Below, piece after piece: positions 14,843-17,411 of a stretch of 17,411 nucleotides of DNA; positions within the stretch are counted from its first letter, which is position 1; each line of letters opens with the position of its first letter. Location: NCBI GenBank assembly GCA_041583015.1, contig JBFHGR010000075.1:1-17411 (forward strand), read 5' to 3'. The position numbers were made by a program, and so were the translations under genes. The DNA is from Parvicella sp041583015 (GTDB lineage: Bacteria; Bacteroidota; Bacteroidia; Flavobacteriales_D; Parvicellaceae). The notes under the pieces are model-generated. The model was not told the origin of the DNA. It saw nothing but the letters and a program-made list of their open reading frames with translations, and did not search any database.

Positions 14843-16186
14843 TTGGAAAATTTAGAGGGAGTAAAAGGTAATAAAAAAGTGATGAACGCTTGGGCGTTTT
14901 ATGATTGGGCAAATTCGGTTTATCCACTCGTGATAACAACAGCTATTTTTCCATTGTTTTACGAAGGGTTAACGACTACAACCATTGGAGGAGTTGAGTC
15001 TGATAAGGTGATTTTTTTCGGGTTTGAAATGATTAATACAGCGTTGATTACAATTATTAGTGCTGTATATTTCCTATTTATAGTGGTTTTTATGCCAATA
15101 CTCACGGGGATTGCTGATGCTTCTGGAAACAAAAAAGCATTTATGCGCTTTTTTGCATACCTAGGTTCATTCAGTTGTATGACATTAGCATTTTTTGATA
15201 AAGACTATTTAGAATTAAGTGTACTCTCTTATATTTTTGCAGGAATTGGATTTTGGAGTAGTTTGGTGTTTTATAATTCATATTTACCAGATATTGCAGA
15301 GGAAAAAGACCACGATAAACTGTCGGCTAAAGGCTTTTCTCTAGGTTATTTAGGTAGTGCTTTACTTTTAATTATTTGTTTAATCCTTGTAATGTCTGCT
15401 CCAGATGAACAAAAGGGCTTTATGTCGAGGATGAGTTTTGTACTAACTGGAGTATGGTGGTTTGGTTTTAGTCATGTTACATTTGCCAGACTACCACATC
15501 GAAAATCTGACCTGCAGTTTAATGCAAGTGTTTTTAAGAATGGATTTCTAGAAATAAAAAAAGTATTCCAACAAGTACGAAGAATACCAGCTTTAAAAAA
15601 GTACTTGGCTTCATTTTTTGTATACAGTATGGCTGTACAAACCATCATGTTGGTAGCAACCTATTTTGGAGCCAAAGAAGTGAACTGGCCAGATGAAGAA
15701 TCTGCTACTACAGGTTTGATAATAAGTGTATTATTAATTCAGTTAATCGCAATACCAGGAGCTATTGGGTTATCCAGGTTGTCTGGTATTATTGGTAATA
15801 TAAAAGCGTTGGGAGTTGTATTAGTACTTTGGATAATAATATGTCTGAGTGCGCTGATAGTTACAGAACCAATTCATTTCTACATCATAGCAGGTTGTGT
15901 AGGTTTGGTTATGGGAGGAATACAGTCTTTGTCAAGAAGTACTTTTTCTAAATTAATTCCTGAAGGGACAAAAGATACTGCAAGTTTCTTTTCTTTCTAT
16001 GATATATCGGAGAAACTAGGAATTGTAATTGGAATGTTCTCATATGGATTTATAGAACAACTTACTGGAAGTATGCGTAATTCTATTGTTGCGCTTGTGG
16101 TATTTTTTGTGATAGGTTTACTGTTGTTGTTTAGAGTTCCGCAGGATAAGTTAGACCATGATGAGATTTTAGATATTAATGATTAA
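14843..16186 (+). CDS. Major facilitator superfamily transporter, UMF1 (Atg22-like) type
   Basis: A 447-residue inner-membrane protein with about 12 hydrophobic segments, near residues 28-42, 64-90, 102-118, 125-148, 165-184, 197-215, 254-275, 290-312, 322-340, 346-362, 380-402 and 411-430. The N-terminal KKVMNAWAFYDWANSVY, the stretch GFWSSLVFYNSYLPDIA, and MGGIQSLSRSTFSKLIP in the second half are characteristic of the UMF1/Atg22-like branch. Substrates of bacterial members are mostly unknown; yeast Atg22 exports amino acids from the vacuole. The start is probably TTG, ten bases after the preceding stop. The later GTG/ATG at 14879/14882 would cut off the conserved KKV residues. Close spacing and the lack of an exact promoter box suggest co-transcription with the OmpA-like pair. 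Confidence 0.9.
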   Translation: MENLEGVKGNKKVMNAWAFYDWANSVYPLVITTAIFPLFYEGLTTTTIGGVESDKVIFFGFEMINTALITIISAVYFLFIVVFMPILTGIADASGNKKAFMRFFAYLGSFSCMTLAFFDKDYLELSVLSYIFAGIGFWSSLVFYNSYLPDIAEEKDHDKLSAKGFSLGYLGSALLLIICLILVMSAPDEQKGFMSRMSFVLTGVWWFGFSHVTFARLPHRKSDLQFNASVFKNGFLEIKKVFQQVRRIPALKKYLASFFVYSMAVQTIMLVATYFGAKEVNWPDEESATTGLIISVLLIQLIAIPGAIGLSRLSGIIGNIKALGVVLVLWIIICLSALIVTEPIHFYIIAGCVGLVMGGIQSLSRSTFSKLIPEGTKDTASFFSFYDISEKLGIVIGMFSYGFIEQLTGSMRNSIVALVVFFVIGLLLLFRVPQDKLDHDEILDIND

Positions 16187-16191
16187 TTTTG
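16184..16191 (+). promoter_or_regulatory. Probable -7 box for lhgO, overlapping the transporter stop codon
   Basis: TAATTTTG matches TAnnTTTG exactly; its first three bases are the TAA stop of the transporter gene. It ends 16 bases before the lhgO ATG, implying a leader of about 10 bases. Read-through from the upstream operon is also possible, as no terminator separates the genes. Confidence 0.5.
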
Positions 16192-16207
16192 CTCAAAATT
16201 ATAGAGA

Positions 16208-17411
16208 ATGTCTGAACAAATATATGATATCGCAATTGTAGGAGGTGGGATTGTTGGAGCGGCTACAATGTATAAAATTCAAAAAGCTTATCCTTCGCTA
16301 AAAATTTTACTAATTGAAAAAGAGCAAAGTTTTGCTAATCACCAAACAGGTAATAACTCAGGCGTAATTCACTCTGGTTTATATTATACACCAGGTTCTT
16401 TAAAAGCAAAAAATTGTGTTCAAGGCAGGCATGAGATTGTAGCATTTGCAAAAGAGCATAATGTGGCACATGATGTTTGTGGGAAGGTTGTTGTTGCCAC
16501 TAAAGAAAGTGAATTACCTTTTATGGAGAAGATTTTCAATAACGGTATTGCAAATAATACGGAAGGAATTGAGAAAATCTCAGGAGATCAAATTAAGGAT
16601 TTTGAACCTCATGTAGAAGGAATAGGTGGTATATGGGTGCCATGTACAGGTATTATTGATTATAGAGGTGCTACTGAAAAAATGATTGAAGTAGCAGTTA
16701 GTATTGGTTCGGAAAGTAAAGCATTGCTGGGTACACAGGCAATTGGTTTTGAGCATTCAGAGGCATACAATACTATAGAAACAACCAAAGGAAATTTTAA
16801 AGCAAAGAAAACAATTTTCTGTGGCGGTCTTCAAGCAGATAGATTAGCTAAGAAAGATGGCGTAAAGATAAAAGAGAAGGTAGTAGGGTTTAGAGGTGAT
16901 TATTATGAATTAACAGATGAAGCTAAACATAAAGTAAAAAACTTAATTTACCCAGTGCCTAATCCAGAGTTCCCATTCTTAGGTGTTCACTTTACGCGAA
17001 TGACCAATGGAGAAATAGAATGTGGACCAAATGCAGTCTTTACATTCAAAAGAGAAGGATACGGTAAGACTGATTTTAACATCCGTGATACTGCAAGTGC
17101 ACTGTCTTATGGTGGGACTTGGAAGTTGTTTTTCAAAAACATGAGTTTTGGAATTAATGAATACCGGAGAGCTTTTTCTAAAAAATTGTTTTTAAATACG
17201 TTACAAGAGTTAATTCCATCCTTGACTATGGAAGACATTAAGCCTGGTAGAGCAGGAGTAAGAGCACTCTTATTAGGTGAAGATGGTGATACAAGAGATG
17301 ATTTTAGAATTGAATACTCGCAGAATAGTATACATGTTTTAAATGCACCTTCACCAGCGGCAACCGCTTCCTTAGCAATAGGTGATGAAATAAGGGAAAT
17401 GGCAGAAAAAC
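16208..17411 (+). CDS. lhgO: L-2-hydroxyglutarate dehydrogenase/oxidase, FAD-dependent (3' end beyond window)
   Basis: The reading frame is open from ATG 16208 to the window end: 401 codons, of about 420 expected. The enzyme oxidises L-2-hydroxyglutarate to 2-oxoglutarate, repairing a side product of central metabolism; the E. coli enzyme is membrane-associated and feeds electrons to quinone. The FAD-binding fold opens with YDIAIVGGGIVGAATMY (6-22) and continues with LLIEKEQSFANHQTG and NNSGVIHSGLYYTPGSLKA. The DAO-family tail shows KPGRAGVRALL and, near the end, LNAPSPAATASLAIG, which closes the FAD site. I see no frameshift. There is no Shine-Dalgarno-like sequence upstream. Only the last residues and stop are missing. 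The assignment to lhgO over other DAO-superfamily oxidases rests on the TGNNSGVIHSGLYY and NAPSPAATA motifs and is strong. Confidence 0.92.
   Translation, partial: MSEQIYDIAIVGGGIVGAATMYKIQKAYPSLKILLIEKEQSFANHQTGNNSGVIHSGLYYTPGSLKAKNCVQGRHEIVAFAKEHNVAHDVCGKVVVATKESELPFMEKIFNNGIANNTEGIEKISGDQIKDFEPHVEGIGGIWVPCTGIIDYRGATEKMIEVAVSIGSESKALLGTQAIGFEHSEAYNTIETTKGNFKAKKTIFCGGLQADRLAKKDGVKIKEKVVGFRGDYYELTDEAKHKVKNLIYPVPNPEFPFLGVHFTRMTNGEIECGPNAVFTFKREGYGKTDFNIRDTASALSYGGTWKLFFKNMSFGINEYRRAFSKKLFLNTLQELIPSLTMEDIKPGRAGVRALLLGEDGDTRDDFRIEYSQNSIHVLNAPSPAATASLAIGDEIREMAEK

Noticed and set aside
1..17411. CRISPR array, tRNA or rRNA genes, insertion sequences, phage or defence island
   Set aside because: I saw no regularly spaced repeats, no structural RNA signatures and no transposase, integrase or known defence proteins; the base composition looks uniform by eye.
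16208..17411. Glycerol-3-phosphate dehydrogenase (glpD) as identity of the right-edge oxidase, given glpK in the window
   Set aside because: The TGNNSGVIHSGLYY and NAPSPAATA motifs and predicted length fit L-2-hydroxyglutarate oxidase; the GlpD signatures are absent, and glpK lies 8 kb away on the other strand.

Overview
The window is from a low-GC bacterium of the phylum Bacteroidota, most likely Flavobacteriales; a Fluviicola/Crocinitomicaceae-like organism is a guess from overall style. Three observations support the phylum. Seven starts are preceded by the Bacteroidota sigma-A -7 box TAnnTTTG. One large secreted protein ends in the type B sorting domain of the type IX secretion system (the gliding-motility C-terminal domain). 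OmpA-like proteins carry a 'NPSFE/NGDFE' N-terminal module, which I associate from memory with this phylum. I see no integrase, transposase, tRNA, rRNA or CRISPR array. The window looks like ordinary chromosome, not a mobile island.

Layout. Bases 1-2222, minus strand: the 5' part of dnaN (cut by the window edge), a small secreted NlpC/P60 cell-wall hydrolase with a GTG start that looks leaderless, and ilvE (branched-chain aminotransferase) with a strong intrinsic terminator. A divergent promoter region follows. Bases 2321-5373, plus strand: a RecQ helicase of the variant whose zinc-binding cysteines lie far downstream of the helicase core. It overlaps by one base a gene for a secreted TPR-type protein. 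Bases 5370-8075, minus strand: an IscS/NifS-type cysteine desulfurase, convergent with the TPR gene (the stops share TTAA), and glycerol kinase. Bases 8227-12309, plus strand: a 1360-residue multidomain surface protein with a signal peptide, a cysteine-rich N-terminal module, Ig-like and PKD-like modules, an SprB-like repeat and the type B sorting domain, closed by a clear terminator. Bases 12456-16186, plus strand: two tandem paralogous proteins with OmpA-like C-termini, then a UMF1-type major facilitator; both the second paralogue and the transporter appear to start with TTG. From 16208 to the right edge: a nearly complete lhgO (L-2-hydroxyglutarate dehydrogenase) with its own promoter box overlapping the transporter's stop.

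How the genes relate. Most are unconnected housekeeping functions: replication clamp, amino-acid metabolism, DNA repair, sulfur transfer, glycerol and 2-hydroxyglutarate metabolism. The coherent theme of the right half is the cell envelope: a large type IX-secreted surface protein followed, after a terminator, by a paired set of probable peptidoglycan-contacting proteins. I do not see a convincing new multi-gene system. The points most worth a second look are the tandem OmpA-like pair (the second has lost the arginine that binds peptidoglycan and starts at TTG inside the first gene), the module that appears inserted inside an Ig-like domain of the surface protein, the leaderless GTG hydrolase, and two inverted repeats in divergent promoter regions.
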